The translations under genes were made by a program, and so were the position numbers. From NCBI GenBank assembly GCA_050257395.1, contig JBLMWU010000128.1:1-37010 (forward strand): a stretch of 37,010 nt of DNA, in the 5' to 3' direction. Source of the DNA: JAIRTY01 sp050257395 (GTDB taxonomy: Bacteria; Actinomycetota; Actinomycetes; Streptosporangiales; Streptosporangiaceae). Of the stretch, positions 30,780 through 37,010 are shown piece by piece (within the stretch, counting starts at the first letter, position 1; every line of letters begins with the position of its first letter). Under the pieces are notes generated by a model that was not told the DNA's origin, made no database searches, and saw only the letters and a program-made list of their open reading frames with translations.

Positions 30780-31205
30780 TCAGATCTCGACGATGACGGT
30801 GACCGGGCCGTCGTTGACCAGGCTGACCTTCATGTCGGCCCCGAACACGCCAGTCTCCACCCGGGCGCCGAGCTCGCGCAGCGCCGCGACCAGGGCCCCG
30901 ACCAGCGGCTCGGCCACCGGTCCCGGCGCGGCGGCCTGCCAGGTCGGGCGGCGGCCCTTGCGGGTGTCGGCGTACAGCGTGAACTGGCTGATCACCAGCA
31001 GCGGCGCGGCCACGTCGGAGCAGGACTTCTCCCCGTCCAGGATGCGCAGCCCCCACAGCTTCGCGGCCAGCTTCGCCGCGGTAGCCGGGGTGTCGTCATG
31101 GCTGACCCCGACCAGGACCAGCAGGCCGGGCTCGCTGATGGCGCCCACCACCCGGCCGCCCACGGCCACGCTGGCCTCGCTCACCCGCTGCACTACAGCT
31201 CGCAC
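30780..31205 (-). CDS. dtd: D-aminoacyl-tRNA deacylase (Dtd)
   Basis: A 141-residue Dtd, which hydrolyses D-amino acids (and glycine) mischarged on tRNA. Signatures are complete: MRAVVQRVSEASVAV at the start, GLLVLVGVSHDD, KLWGLRILDGE, the active-site SQFTLYADTRKGRRP and the C-terminal VNDGPVTVIVEI, which includes the cross-subunit Gly-Pro motif. Length is typical. It starts with GTG at 31205. The gene lies 81 bases upstream of the flavocytochrome on the same strand; I see no functional link. Confidence 0.96.
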   Translation of the reverse strand: MRAVVQRVSEASVAVGGRVVGAISEPGLLVLVGVSHDDTPATAAKLAAKLWGLRILDGEKSCSDVAAPLLVISQFTLYADTRKGRRPTWQAAAPGPVAEPLVGALVAALRELGARVETGVFGADMKVSLVNDGPVTVIVEI

Positions 31206-31238
31206 CGGCCCGCGTCCTCCCCTGGCCCGCCCGCTGGA

Positions 31239-31382
31239 TCACCGGGCGCTCAGCCCGGGAGATCGAAGACTATGCGGCAGCCGGACGGCTCGCACGCCCC
31301 GGCCCGGACGGAGCCCGCCGTGCAGTTCCACGATCGACCGGACGGCGCACGCTTCGTCTTCCACCACCACGATCCTGGGCAC
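31239..31382 (-). pseudogene. Two-component system relic: regulator start joined to histidine-kinase end
   Basis: A GTG at 31382 reads MPRIVVVEDEA, the typical first strand and acidic pair of a response regulator. It runs directly into VRSIVELHGG and GVRAVRLP, the typical end of a histidine-kinase ATPase domain, and stops after 47 residues. In regulator-kinase operons one deletion from the start of the regulator to the end of the kinase would give exactly this chimera. What is seen is the two motifs in one frame; the deletion history is inference. Confidence 0.45.
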
Positions 31383-31437
31383 ACCCCGAACGTATGGCGG
31401 CGATGTCCTGATTCCGCCGGGATCTACACTCAACGCC

Positions 31438-32181
31438 ATGTTCCAGCGGCGTCCAGCCATGGCTGGCGTCCTGGCCGCCGCACTGCTCGCCGGGCTGCTC
31501 GCCGCTGCCTGCACTCACCAGCCTGCGCGCCCGCCGCGCGCGAGCGTGGGCTCCTGCACCAGGTCCAGCGTCTCCGCTCTCCGGCACCGCACCGCCCTGA
31601 CCTCACTGCCCGCCGCTTGCCAGGGCCTGAGCAGGCACCAGCTCTACGCCGCTGCTGACGCCGCCGTGCGCACGCTGGCCGGCACCGTGCACGGCAAGAA
31701 CCTGCGCCGCGCCCGCATGCGCGAGCTGAGCCCGCTGCTGCCGCCGCTGGCGTCCGCCGCCCGGCAGGGAAGGCCCGCGGTTTCCGGGCCGGCGGGCACC
31801 GGCCCCGGCCTGCCGCTCGGCCTCGCCGCCCTGGCCGCGTGGCTGGTCACCGCCGGCCTGGGTCTGCTGCTGATGGCCCGCTGGCTCACCCGCGGCGGGC
31901 TGCGCCGCCTGCCCAGGGCCCGGGTCGCCATGAATCTCGCCCACCTGGGGCTGAGCCTGGCCGGGCTGGCCGCCTGGGCCGGCTACCTGGTGACCGGCGC
32001 TGCGGCGCTGGCCTGGGCCGGCTGCGCGGCGCTGATGCCGGTCACCGGCCTCGGCATGTCCCTGCTGCTACTGCGGACCCCGTGGCGGCGGCGGCTGCCC
32101 GCCTTCACGGTGGCGGCGCACGTCGCCCTGGCGGTGGTGACCCTGCTGCTGGTGCTGCTGGCCGCGGTCGGCTCCGGCTGA
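31438..32181 (+). CDS. Membrane protein with lipobox-like start, function unknown
   Basis: A 247-residue protein I do not recognise. The ATG at 31438 is followed by a signal peptide ending LLAGLLAAAC, a plausible lipobox, then a small outer domain of about 90 residues with two cysteines (VGSCTRSS, LPAACQGLSRHQLY). Four or so hydrophobic helices follow (LPLGLAALAAWLVTAGLGLLL, AHLGLSLAGLAAWAGYLVTG, AALMPVTGLGMSLLLL, AHVALAVVTLLLVLLAA). An outer domain tethered to a helical bundle could be a sensor or transport accessory protein. The frame is open far upstream, but only from this ATG does the sequence look like a protein. The DJ-1-like gene follows 28 bases later on the same strand. Confidence 0.7.
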   Translation: MFQRRPAMAGVLAAALLAGLLAAACTHQPARPPRASVGSCTRSSVSALRHRTALTSLPAACQGLSRHQLYAAADAAVRTLAGTVHGKNLRRARMRELSPLLPPLASAARQGRPAVSGPAGTGPGLPLGLAALAAWLVTAGLGLLLMARWLTRGGLRRLPRARVAMNLAHLGLSLAGLAAWAGYLVTGAAALAWAGCAALMPVTGLGMSLLLLRTPWRRRLPAFTVAAHVALAVVTLLLVLLAAVGSG

Positions 32182-32209
32182 GGCCGCCGGGCCGGCATAG
32201 GCTCGGGGT

Positions 32210-32737
32210 ATGACGCTCGCAGGACAGAAGGTGCTTCTCCTCGCGGCCGACGACTTCGAGGACACCGAACTCCTCTATCCCCTCTACCGGCTGCGCGAGG
32301 AAGAGATCGCGGTCACCGTGGCCGGCCTGGACGGCCAGCCGGTGCACGGCAAGAAGGGCCACGGCCCGGTGCCGGTCGACACCACCGTGGACCAGGTCGC
32401 CGAGACGGACTTCGCTGCCCTGGTGATCCCCGGCGGGTACGCGCCGGACAAGCTGCGCCGCTCTGAGGCCGTGCTGTCGCTGGTGCGCGCCTTTGACGCG
32501 GCCGGCAAGCCGGTGGCGTTCATCTGCCACGCCGGCTGGGTGCCGATCTCCGCGCAGATCCTCAAGGGCCGGCGGGCGACCAGCGTGTCCGCGATCCGCG
32601 ACGACATGGTCAACGCGGGGGCCGACTGGGTGGACGAGGCCACCGTGGTGGACGGCAACCTCATCTCCGCCCGGACCCCGGCCGACCTCGGCCCCTGGAT
32701 GAAGGCGCTGCTGGCAGCGCTGAAGAGGGCCGCTTAA
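32210..32737 (+). CDS. DJ-1/PfpI family protein (type 1 glutamine amidotransferase-like)
   Basis: A 175-residue PfpI/YhbO-type protein. KVLLLAADDFEDTELLYPLYRLREE is the conserved start with the acidic residues near the active site. VIPGGYAPDKLRR and FICHAGW hold the nucleophile elbow (C106, H107), and LISARTPADLGPWMKALL is the usual end. Such proteins act on glyoxal-type damage or as stress hydrolases/peptidases; the exact activity is unproven for this subgroup. Its TAA stop overlaps the TAA of the convergent kinase gene in a shared TTAA. Confidence 0.93.
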   Translation: MTLAGQKVLLLAADDFEDTELLYPLYRLREEEIAVTVAGLDGQPVHGKKGHGPVPVDTTVDQVAETDFAALVIPGGYAPDKLRRSEAVLSLVRAFDAAGKPVAFICHAGWVPISAQILKGRRATSVSAIRDDMVNAGADWVDEATVVDGNLISARTPADLGPWMKALLAALKRAA

Positions 32738-33306
32738 CCCGCCGCGAGCAGGCTGGCGACCTGCCCGGCCAACGGCGCGGCACCGAGCCGGTTATCCACG
32801 GTGACGTGCGGCGCGGCAGGCTCGGCGTCCAGCCGCATGCTCGCGGTGAACGCGGCGAAGTCCGCCAGCTTGGCCGCGTCCCGGCCAAGCCCGCGGGCGG
32901 CGAGCCGACGGCGCAGAGTGGCCGCGTCCGCCCGGACCCACACCAGCCGCACGGCGCCGCCGCCCAGCTCACCGGCCCAGGCCCGCCAGCGGGCGGCGTC
33001 GTGGATCTGCTGGGTGAACGGGCCGGACAGCAGCACCGGGCAGCCGTGCGAGCGGATCTCGCGCGCCGTGGCCGTCATCCCGGCGTACTCGTGCACCTTG
33101 ATGTGCTCGTCGTACCAGGGGCCTTCCCGCTCACCGTGCGGCCGCCCAGCCGCCGCCAGCACCGCGGCCACGAACGGCCCGTACATCGTGTCCTTGTCCA
33201 GCAGCGCCGGTGTGGGCGCCACGGCGGCCAGCAGCAGGTCCGCCACCGTGCTCTTGCCCGCGCCGGGCGGGCCGGCCACCACCCAGGCCGGCGCGGGCGC
33301 GTTCAC
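32734..33306 (-). CDS. P-loop ATPase/kinase-like protein
   Basis: A 190-residue single-domain P-loop protein. It starts at GTG 33306, which overlaps the esterase stop (GTGA). Walker A is GPPGAGKST (12-20), followed by LLDKDTMYGPFV and an Arg/Asp-rich lid (VRADAATLRRRLAARGLGRDAAKL). VRLVWVRAD reads as the strand before it. This pattern fits small-molecule kinases of the AAA_33/zeta-toxin-like/gluconate-kinase group, which phosphorylate a small substrate; the substrate is unknown. Translational coupling to the esterase suggests a joint pathway. Confidence 0.85.
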   Translation of the reverse strand: MNAPAPAWVVAGPPGAGKSTVADLLLAAVAPTPALLDKDTMYGPFVAAVLAAAGRPHGEREGPWYDEHIKVHEYAGMTATAREIRSHGCPVLLSGPFTQQIHDAARWRAWAGELGGGAVRLVWVRADAATLRRRLAARGLGRDAAKLADFAAFTASMRLDAEPAAPHVTVDNRLGAAPLAGQVASLLAAG

Positions 33307-34295
33307 GCTCCCAGCGACCCGTAGCGCCGGGACGCCCCGGGGTCCTGGGCTGCCGCGGCCTGCCGCTCCGGCTCCAGCATCAGCCGGAGCGCGGCGGCGC
33401 CTTCCGGCGAGTAGAAGTCGACGGGAGGCATGGCGCCCGCGCCGCCCCCCGCCAGCCAGGCCCGGAATGCTTCGGGCGGCTGCGGGTCCGGCCGGTCCCG
33501 CGCGGCGAGCGCCGCCGCGAGGAACTCCCGGGCGCTGCGCTCGCGCGGCACCCGGCTGGAGCCGACGTGGTCGGCCCCGCGGACCAGCCGGTAGTCGTGG
33601 CTCACATCGAGGTCCCACAGCACCCGGTGCAGGTACTCGGCTCCGTCGTGCAGGTTGAAGGAGTCGTTGTCGCCACATTCGATCAGGATGGGCAGGCCAC
33701 GGACGGCGGCGGCATTGCGGCGCAGCCGGGCGACCACGTGCTCGCGGTCGTAGGCGTCCTTGTCGCCGGCGCCCCCGGCCATGGCCGCGTGCAGCTCCCT
33801 CAGGACGCCCAGGGTGTTGCGGGGCCCCACGTCCGCCATGGCCTCGCCGGGGAACACAGCCGGCTGCATCGCCGCGACGGCGGTGAACCGGCCCGGATCG
33901 GTGAACGCGATCTTCAGGGCGCCGTACCCGCCCATCGACGATCCCAGCAGCATGATGCGGTCCAGGTCGGCGCCGAAGCGCTCGCCCAGGTGGCGCGGGA
34001 AGTCCTCCGCGACGGCCGTCTCCCAGGGCGCTGCGGGCCAGTCGATGTAGAAGCCCCCCACGGTCGGCGTACTGGCGCACGCGACCACCACGTCGGGGAA
34101 GGTGCCCGCCGACCACAGCCCGTCATACAGTTCCAGCTGCTCGTCCAGGATGGCCGCCGATGAGTCCGCGCCATGCAGCACCAGCAGCAGCGGCAGGCTC
34201 GCCGGCCCCTCCCAGCCGCCAGGCGCGATCGCCCGGTACTCCACCGCCAGCGGCCCGGCGGTGAAGCTCCCCTCGTGCAGCACGGCCCGTCCCAC
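33303..34295 (-). CDS. Esterase D/FrmB-type alpha/beta hydrolase
   Basis: A 330-residue alpha/beta hydrolase of the putative-esterase (EstD/FrmB/antigen-85-like) group. LPLLLVLHGADSS is the oxyanion strand and loop; IMLLGSSMGGYGALKIAF holds the nucleophile S120; LPILIECGDNDSFN gives the acid; VRGADHVGSS the histidine. The C-terminal 60 residues are an extra Pro-rich extension. It starts at GTG 34295 with GGAGGG upstream. No signal peptide is present, so it is cytosolic and likely a carboxylesterase or S-acyl hydrolase of unknown substrate. First gene of a two-gene operon with the P-loop kinase. Confidence 0.9.
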   Translation of the reverse strand: MGRAVLHEGSFTAGPLAVEYRAIAPGGWEGPASLPLLLVLHGADSSAAILDEQLELYDGLWSAGTFPDVVVACASTPTVGGFYIDWPAAPWETAVAEDFPRHLGERFGADLDRIMLLGSSMGGYGALKIAFTDPGRFTAVAAMQPAVFPGEAMADVGPRNTLGVLRELHAAMAGGAGDKDAYDREHVVARLRRNAAAVRGLPILIECGDNDSFNLHDGAEYLHRVLWDLDVSHDYRLVRGADHVGSSRVPRERSAREFLAAALAARDRPDPQPPEAFRAWLAGGGAGAMPPVDFYSPEGAAALRLMLEPERQAAAAQDPGASRRYGSLGA

Positions 34296-34964
34296 GTCGC
34301 CCTCCCCGCGATCGCCCGGCTGCCCAGGTTAACGGCGGCTGCCCGGGCGCCCCACGGGTTTTCCGGCCGTCCCGCTGCCGCCACCGGATTCCAGGGGCTT
34401 CACGTATCTGCCGGGTGAGCGGCATGGGAATGCCCGTCCAGATGGCGCAAGATTGCATTTGACAGGACCTTCTGGCATCAGCCGTTCAACGGCCATGACA
34501 TTCATGATTGAGCATCTTTTATGCACACAGCGTGCATTTTCAGCCTCGTTCCGGAGGTCCCCCGGCAGGCCCGGCAGCCAGAAATCAAGTCCCGGAATCG
34601 GCCCGGGCCAGCCACTCTGGCGCACCGCAGGGCAGTTATCAATCTGCAATATTCAGCCGGTACTCCGGGCTGCTTCATCTCACGTCAAATTCAGCGACGG
34701 AGTTACTGCGCGCCAGCGGAATGAGCATCACTATCCCGAATTCAGCACCAGCGCGCACCCCGGGAGGGACGCAGAGATGAAGCCTGAGGACTCCATAACC
34801 CAGGTAATAGCAACCATCACGCCTCTCATGGCCAGAGGCGCTTGAAAACAGCAGCGGATGGACTGACTGGCGGCGGCCCGGCAGCCGCGCGTTCCGGGGA
34901 AGCCACTGGGCCGGGTGGGGCACCTCACTCCAGGCAGTCAGATTGCGGCATGCCGGCAGTTCCC
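34296..34964. other. 669-base low-G+C gap with no recognised gene
   Basis: Composition drops well below the flanks (34501-34560 counts 29/60 G+C). Several short frames are open, but none has a recognisable motif or consistent codon pattern. Contents that can be named: the promoter side of the esterase operon, the small inverted repeat TGCAC-ACAGC-GTGCA (near 34521), the 22-codon frame at 34777, and the stem GCCTCT/AGAGGC (near 34821-34839). Possibly the eroded remains of a foreign segment. Confidence 0.5.
34777..34845 (+). CDS. Possible 22-residue small protein
   Basis: An ATG nine bases after GGAGG (34763-34767) opens a 22-residue frame, MKPEDSITQVI..., ending MARGA. It has a charged start and a Thr/Ile-rich middle. 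It lies in the low-G+C gap with no obvious partner gene. The strong ribosome site is the only support. An inverted repeat (GCCTCT...AGAGGC) overlaps its last codons and could act as terminator. Confidence 0.2.
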   Translation: MKPEDSITQVIATITPLMARGA

Positions 34965-35765
34965 TCAGACGTCAGGGATGCCGAGGTCCAGGTTGGGCTG
35001 TTCGATGCCGCCGTCGACCTCCAGGACCTTGCCGGTCACGTAGCCGCCCGCCGGCGAGCTGAGGAACAGGATGGCCGCCGCGACGTCCTCCGGGTCGCCG
35101 ATCCGGTGCAGCGGGGTCGCCTGCTCCATCGCGGTCCGCAGCGTCTCGTCGGTCAGCACGATCTCCAGCGCGGAGGTGGCGGCTGAGCCGACGGCGATCC
35201 CGTTCACCCTGATCCGCGGCGCCAGGTCGGCGGCGGCGAGCCGGGTGTAGTGCGCCAGCGCCGCCTTGGCCGTGCCGTAGGCCAGGTAGCCGCGGCCCGC
35301 GACCCGCCCGACCGCCGAGGAGATGTTGACCACCGCCCCGGTGGAGCCGTCCTCGCGGGCGGCCAGCAGGTGCGGCACCGCCGCCCGGGTCAGGCTGTGC
35401 GCGGTCGCGACGTTGAACTCGAACGCGGACATCAGATGCCGCGGCTTGGTGGCGGCGAACGGCCGCGGCATGGCCCCGCCGACGTTGTTGACCACGATGT
35501 CCAGCCGGCCGAACGCCTCCGCTGCCGCGTCAGCCAGGCCCGCCGCCGCGTCCAGGTCGCTCAGGTCGGCCGCTACCGCCACGGCGCGCCGGCCGGCCGC
35601 TTCGATCTCCTGCGCCACCGTGGCCAGCTGGTCGGCTGACCGCGCGGAGATGAGCACGTCCGCACCCGCCTGGGCCAGCGCCACCGCGGCCGCCGCGCCG
35701 ATGCCGCGGCCCGCGCCGGTCACCACCGCGGCCCGGCCGGTGACCCGGAAACGATCAAGGATCAT
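34965..35765 (-). CDS. SDR family oxidoreductase, IpdF-like (steroid C/D-ring degradation)
   Basis: A 266-residue short-chain dehydrogenase. Cofactor motif TGAGRGIG (16-23), NNVGG (93-97), catalytic S150, Y163 and K167 (YGTAK), and DGG near the C-terminus are intact. The opening MILDRFRVTGRAAVVTG and the ending PNLDLGIPDV, together with FNVATAHSLTRAAVP, closely recall mycobacterial IpdF (Rv3559c), as far as I remember that sequence. IpdF oxidises/reduces the hydroxylated HIP intermediate of cholesterol rings C and D. Its position next to a KstR2-like regulator is the same as in mycobacteria and supports this. ATG 35765 has only a weak AGCAGGG upstream. A general FabG-like role remains possible. 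Confidence 0.85.
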   Translation of the reverse strand: MILDRFRVTGRAAVVTGAGRGIGAAAAVALAQAGADVLISARSADQLATVAQEIEAAGRRAVAVAADLSDLDAAAGLADAAAEAFGRLDIVVNNVGGAMPRPFAATKPRHLMSAFEFNVATAHSLTRAAVPHLLAAREDGSTGAVVNISSAVGRVAGRGYLAYGTAKAALAHYTRLAAADLAPRIRVNGIAVGSAATSALEIVLTDETLRTAMEQATPLHRIGDPEDVAAAILFLSSPAGGYVTGKVLEVDGGIEQPNLDLGIPDV

Positions 35766-35841
35766 GGGTGTGCCCTGCTTCTTTCCTGGGGGGTGCCGCC
35801 TTCCCCGGGATGCGCCGTCCGGGGGCGGGCTCTGGCAGAAG

Positions 35842-35855
35842 TAGAACAGGTTTCA
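35842..35855. promoter_or_regulatory. KstR-consensus-like palindrome
   Basis: TAGAACAGGTTTCA fits the reported mycobacterial KstR consensus TnnAACnnGTTnnA at every fixed base. It lies in the divergent gap, 77 bases before the IpdF-like gene and 60 before the tetR start. A short degenerate motif can arise by chance; its place in a steroid-gene promoter makes it notable. Confidence 0.5.
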
Positions 35856-35888
35856 GTTGCCCCGGCAAGCTGTGCGGCAGCTTTCCCG

Positions 35889-35902
35889 AGCAAGCGCTAG
35901 GG
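35889..35902. promoter_or_regulatory. KstR2-type operator in front of the tetR gene
   Basis: AGCAAGCGCTAGGG against the reported KstR2 consensus AnCAAGnnCTTGnT: 8 of 10 fixed bases match. It ends 12 bases before the tetR ATG and touches the GGGAGGG ribosome site, fitting autorepression. It shares its first eight bases (AGCAAGCG) with the site at 36615. Confidence 0.55.
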
Positions 35903-35914
35903 AGGGTGTTAGAG

Positions 35915-36568
35915 ATGCCGCCCGGCAACTGCGATAATGACCGGGTGGGGACGACCAGGAAGAGCCGGGACGCAGTCCCCGCCGACGGGGTGATGCGCTC
36001 CGAGCGGCGCGCGCACATGGTGGCGCTGGCCGGCGAGCTCTTCGCCCAGAAGGGCTACCGGGCCACCACGGTCCGCGAGATCGCCGACGCGGCCGGCATC
36101 CTGTCCGGCAGCCTCTACCACCACTTCGACTCCAAGGAGTCGATCGGCGACGAGATCCTCTCTACCTTCATCAACCAGGTTCTCGCCGATTACCGCGGCG
36201 CGGTGGCCGGCGCGCCGGATCCCCGCGCCGCGATCGAGCAGATCGTGCGCTCGACCAGCCGCACCGTGTCCCAGCACCGGGCCGCGATGGCGATGCTCCA
36301 GAACGACTGGCCCTACTTCAGCGGCCAGCCCCGCTTCGCCTACCTGCCCAAAGCCCTCCGCGAGTTCGAGCGGACCTGGATCACCCAGCTCGAGGCCGGC
36401 AAGGCGGCCGGGCTGTTCCGGGCCGACCTCGACCCCAAGCTCACCTACCGGCTGATGCGGGACGTGCTGTGGCTGCCCGCCCAGTGGCGCCGCGGCCGGG
36501 GCTACACCACCGACCAGGTGGTGGACGCCTTCCTGCGGATCCTGTTCGACGGCATCGCGGCGGGCTGA
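35915..36568 (+). CDS. TetR family regulator, KstR2-like
   Basis: A 217-residue TetR repressor starting at ATG 35915 after GGGAGGG; GTG 35945 is a possible shorter start. The N-terminal helix-turn-helix reads MVALAGELFAQKGYRATTVREIADAAGILSGSLYHHFDSKE. AGILSGSLYHHF, then QPRFAYLPKALREFERTW, GLFRADLDPKLTYRLMRDVLW and QVVDAFLRILFDGI, match the KstR2 (Rv3557c) pattern over the whole length. KstR2 represses HIP (steroid C/D-ring) catabolism and is released by HIP-CoA. Matching operator sequences lie before this gene and before the following dehydrogenase, and the divergent neighbour is IpdF-like. Assignment as a KstR2 orthologue is likely but unproven. Confidence 0.85.
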   Translation: MPPGNCDNDRVGTTRKSRDAVPADGVMRSERRAHMVALAGELFAQKGYRATTVREIADAAGILSGSLYHHFDSKESIGDEILSTFINQVLADYRGAVAGAPDPRAAIEQIVRSTSRTVSQHRAAMAMLQNDWPYFSGQPRFAYLPKALREFERTWITQLEAGKAAGLFRADLDPKLTYRLMRDVLWLPAQWRRGRGYTTDQVVDAFLRILFDGIAAG

Positions 36569-36614
36569 CCGGTTCCCTGCTGACGGGACCCGCCCCGGGC
36601 GTTAGGCTCTACCA

Positions 36615-36628
36615 AGCAAGCGTTTGGT
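36615..36628. promoter_or_regulatory. KstR2-type operator before the hydroxysteroid dehydrogenase
   Basis: AGCAAGCGTTTGGT matches AnCAAGnnCTTGnT at 9 of 10 fixed bases. It lies within the larger inverted repeat ACCAA-(8)-TTGGT (36611-36628), 32 bases before the GTG at 36661. The same regulator probably controls this gene and its own. Confidence 0.6.
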
Positions 36629-36660
36629 TGAAGCGGATGAGCGGGAACCTGGAGGGTGCC

Positions 36661-37010
36661 GTGGGCCGGCTCGATGGCAAGGTGGCGCTGATCTCCGGGG
36701 GCGCCCGGGGCATGGGCAAGTCGCACGTGCGCCACTTCGTGGCAGAGGGCGCCCGGGTGGTGTTCGGCGACGTGCTGGACGACAAGGGCCAGTTCGTGGC
36801 CGACAAGCTGGGCCCGGAGGCCTGCCGGTACCTGCACCACGACGTGACCAGCGAGGAGCAGTGGGCGGCCGCGGTCGCCATCACGGTGGAGACGTTCGGC
36901 AGGCTCGACATCCTGGTCAACAACGCGGGCGTGCTGAAGTTCGCCACCATGGCCGACATGCCGCTGGCCGACTTCCGGCAGATCATGGACATCAACGCGG
37001 CCGGCTGCTG
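36661..37010 (+). CDS. SDR dehydrogenase, FabG3-like 3-alpha/20-beta-hydroxysteroid dehydrogenase, 5' part
   Basis: The gene runs off the window end; 116 residues are visible. MGRLDGKVALISGGARGMGKSHVRHFVAEGARVVFGDVLDD closely resembles mycobacterial FabG3 (Rv2002), a 3-alpha,20-beta-hydroxysteroid dehydrogenase. The cofactor motif GGARGMG and NNAG (LDILVNNAGVL) are intact, and MDINAAG marks helix E. The catalytic Tyr and Lys lie beyond the end. I chose GTG 36661, five bases after GGAGGG, because it fits the family start; an in-frame ATG at 36637 adds eight residues. The KstR2-type operator upstream places it in the steroid regulon. Confidence 0.88.
   Translation, partial: MGRLDGKVALISGGARGMGKSHVRHFVAEGARVVFGDVLDDKGQFVADKLGPEACRYLHHDVTSEEQWAAAVAITVETFGRLDILVNNAGVLKFATMADMPLADFRQIMDINAAGC

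Noticed and set aside
34453..34845. Plus-strand frame of 130 codons in the low-G+C gap
   Set aside because: No motif, mixed composition, no ribosome site at its start; only the last 22 codons have one.
36571..36592. Hairpin GGTTCCC/GGGACCC after the tetR gene
   Set aside because: Short stem with a mismatch and no T-run; too weak to call a terminator.

Overview
The window is very G+C-rich. A sampled coding line (6241-6300) counts 44/60 G+C, start codons include many GTGs, and Ala/Gly/Pro/Arg-rich shadow frames are open on both strands. The gene content is that of a soil-type actinomycete: PknB-like kinase, lipoproteins with LAAC-type lipoboxes, CaiB/crotonase pairs, and KstR2-like and FabG3-like steroid genes close to mycobacterial ones. 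I would not name a genus.

Layout. (1) 1-2.74 kb: the 3' part of a membrane-anchored fibronectin-III protein converging on a zinc-ribbon/membrane/beta-repeat protein. (2) 2.9-7.2 kb, plus strand: a GH15 glucoamylase/trehalase-like gene, a family III CoA-transferase, a crotonase-fold protein and the decayed remains of an alpha/beta hydrolase. (3) 7.2-20.4 kb, minus strand: a polymorphic-toxin locus. It has a small membrane-anchored BMP-like gene, an 11-kb Rhs/YD-repeat gene (3671 aa) ending in a HINT domain plus a 126-residue deaminase-like tip, then one translationally coupled and one separate immunity candidate. The tip and both downstream genes are visibly AT-richer than the Rhs body, the usual sign of exchanged toxin/immunity cassettes. 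(4) 20.8-25 kb: a relic of a maleylacetate reductase gene, a Ser/Thr kinase, an HsdM/HsdS-like N6-adenine methyltransferase and a divergent lipoprotein. (5) 25.1-27.8 kb: an intact maleylacetate reductase-type alcohol dehydrogenase converging on a CocE/NonD hydrolase.

(6) 28-30.7 kb, minus strand: ferric-reductase-like flavocytochrome, FMN-binding protein and ApbE flavin transferase, a compact transmembrane electron-transfer operon, preceded by dtd. (7) 31.2-34.3 kb: a two-component-system relic, a membrane protein, a DJ-1/PfpI protein, and an esterase with an overlapping P-loop kinase. (8) 34.3-37 kb: a 0.67-kb lower-G+C gap, then an IpdF-like SDR divergent from a KstR2-like TetR regulator, and the start of a FabG3-like hydroxysteroid dehydrogenase. 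Sites matching the published KstR2 and KstR consensus lie in the promoters, so this looks like the edge of a steroid C/D-ring catabolic regulon.

The strongest candidate for something new is the Rhs locus: a deaminase-like tip with an unusual zinc-site pattern, two unrecognised immunity candidates, and sequence elements shared upstream of the Rhs gene and its BMP-like neighbour. All functional statements come from reading motifs; no database search was run.
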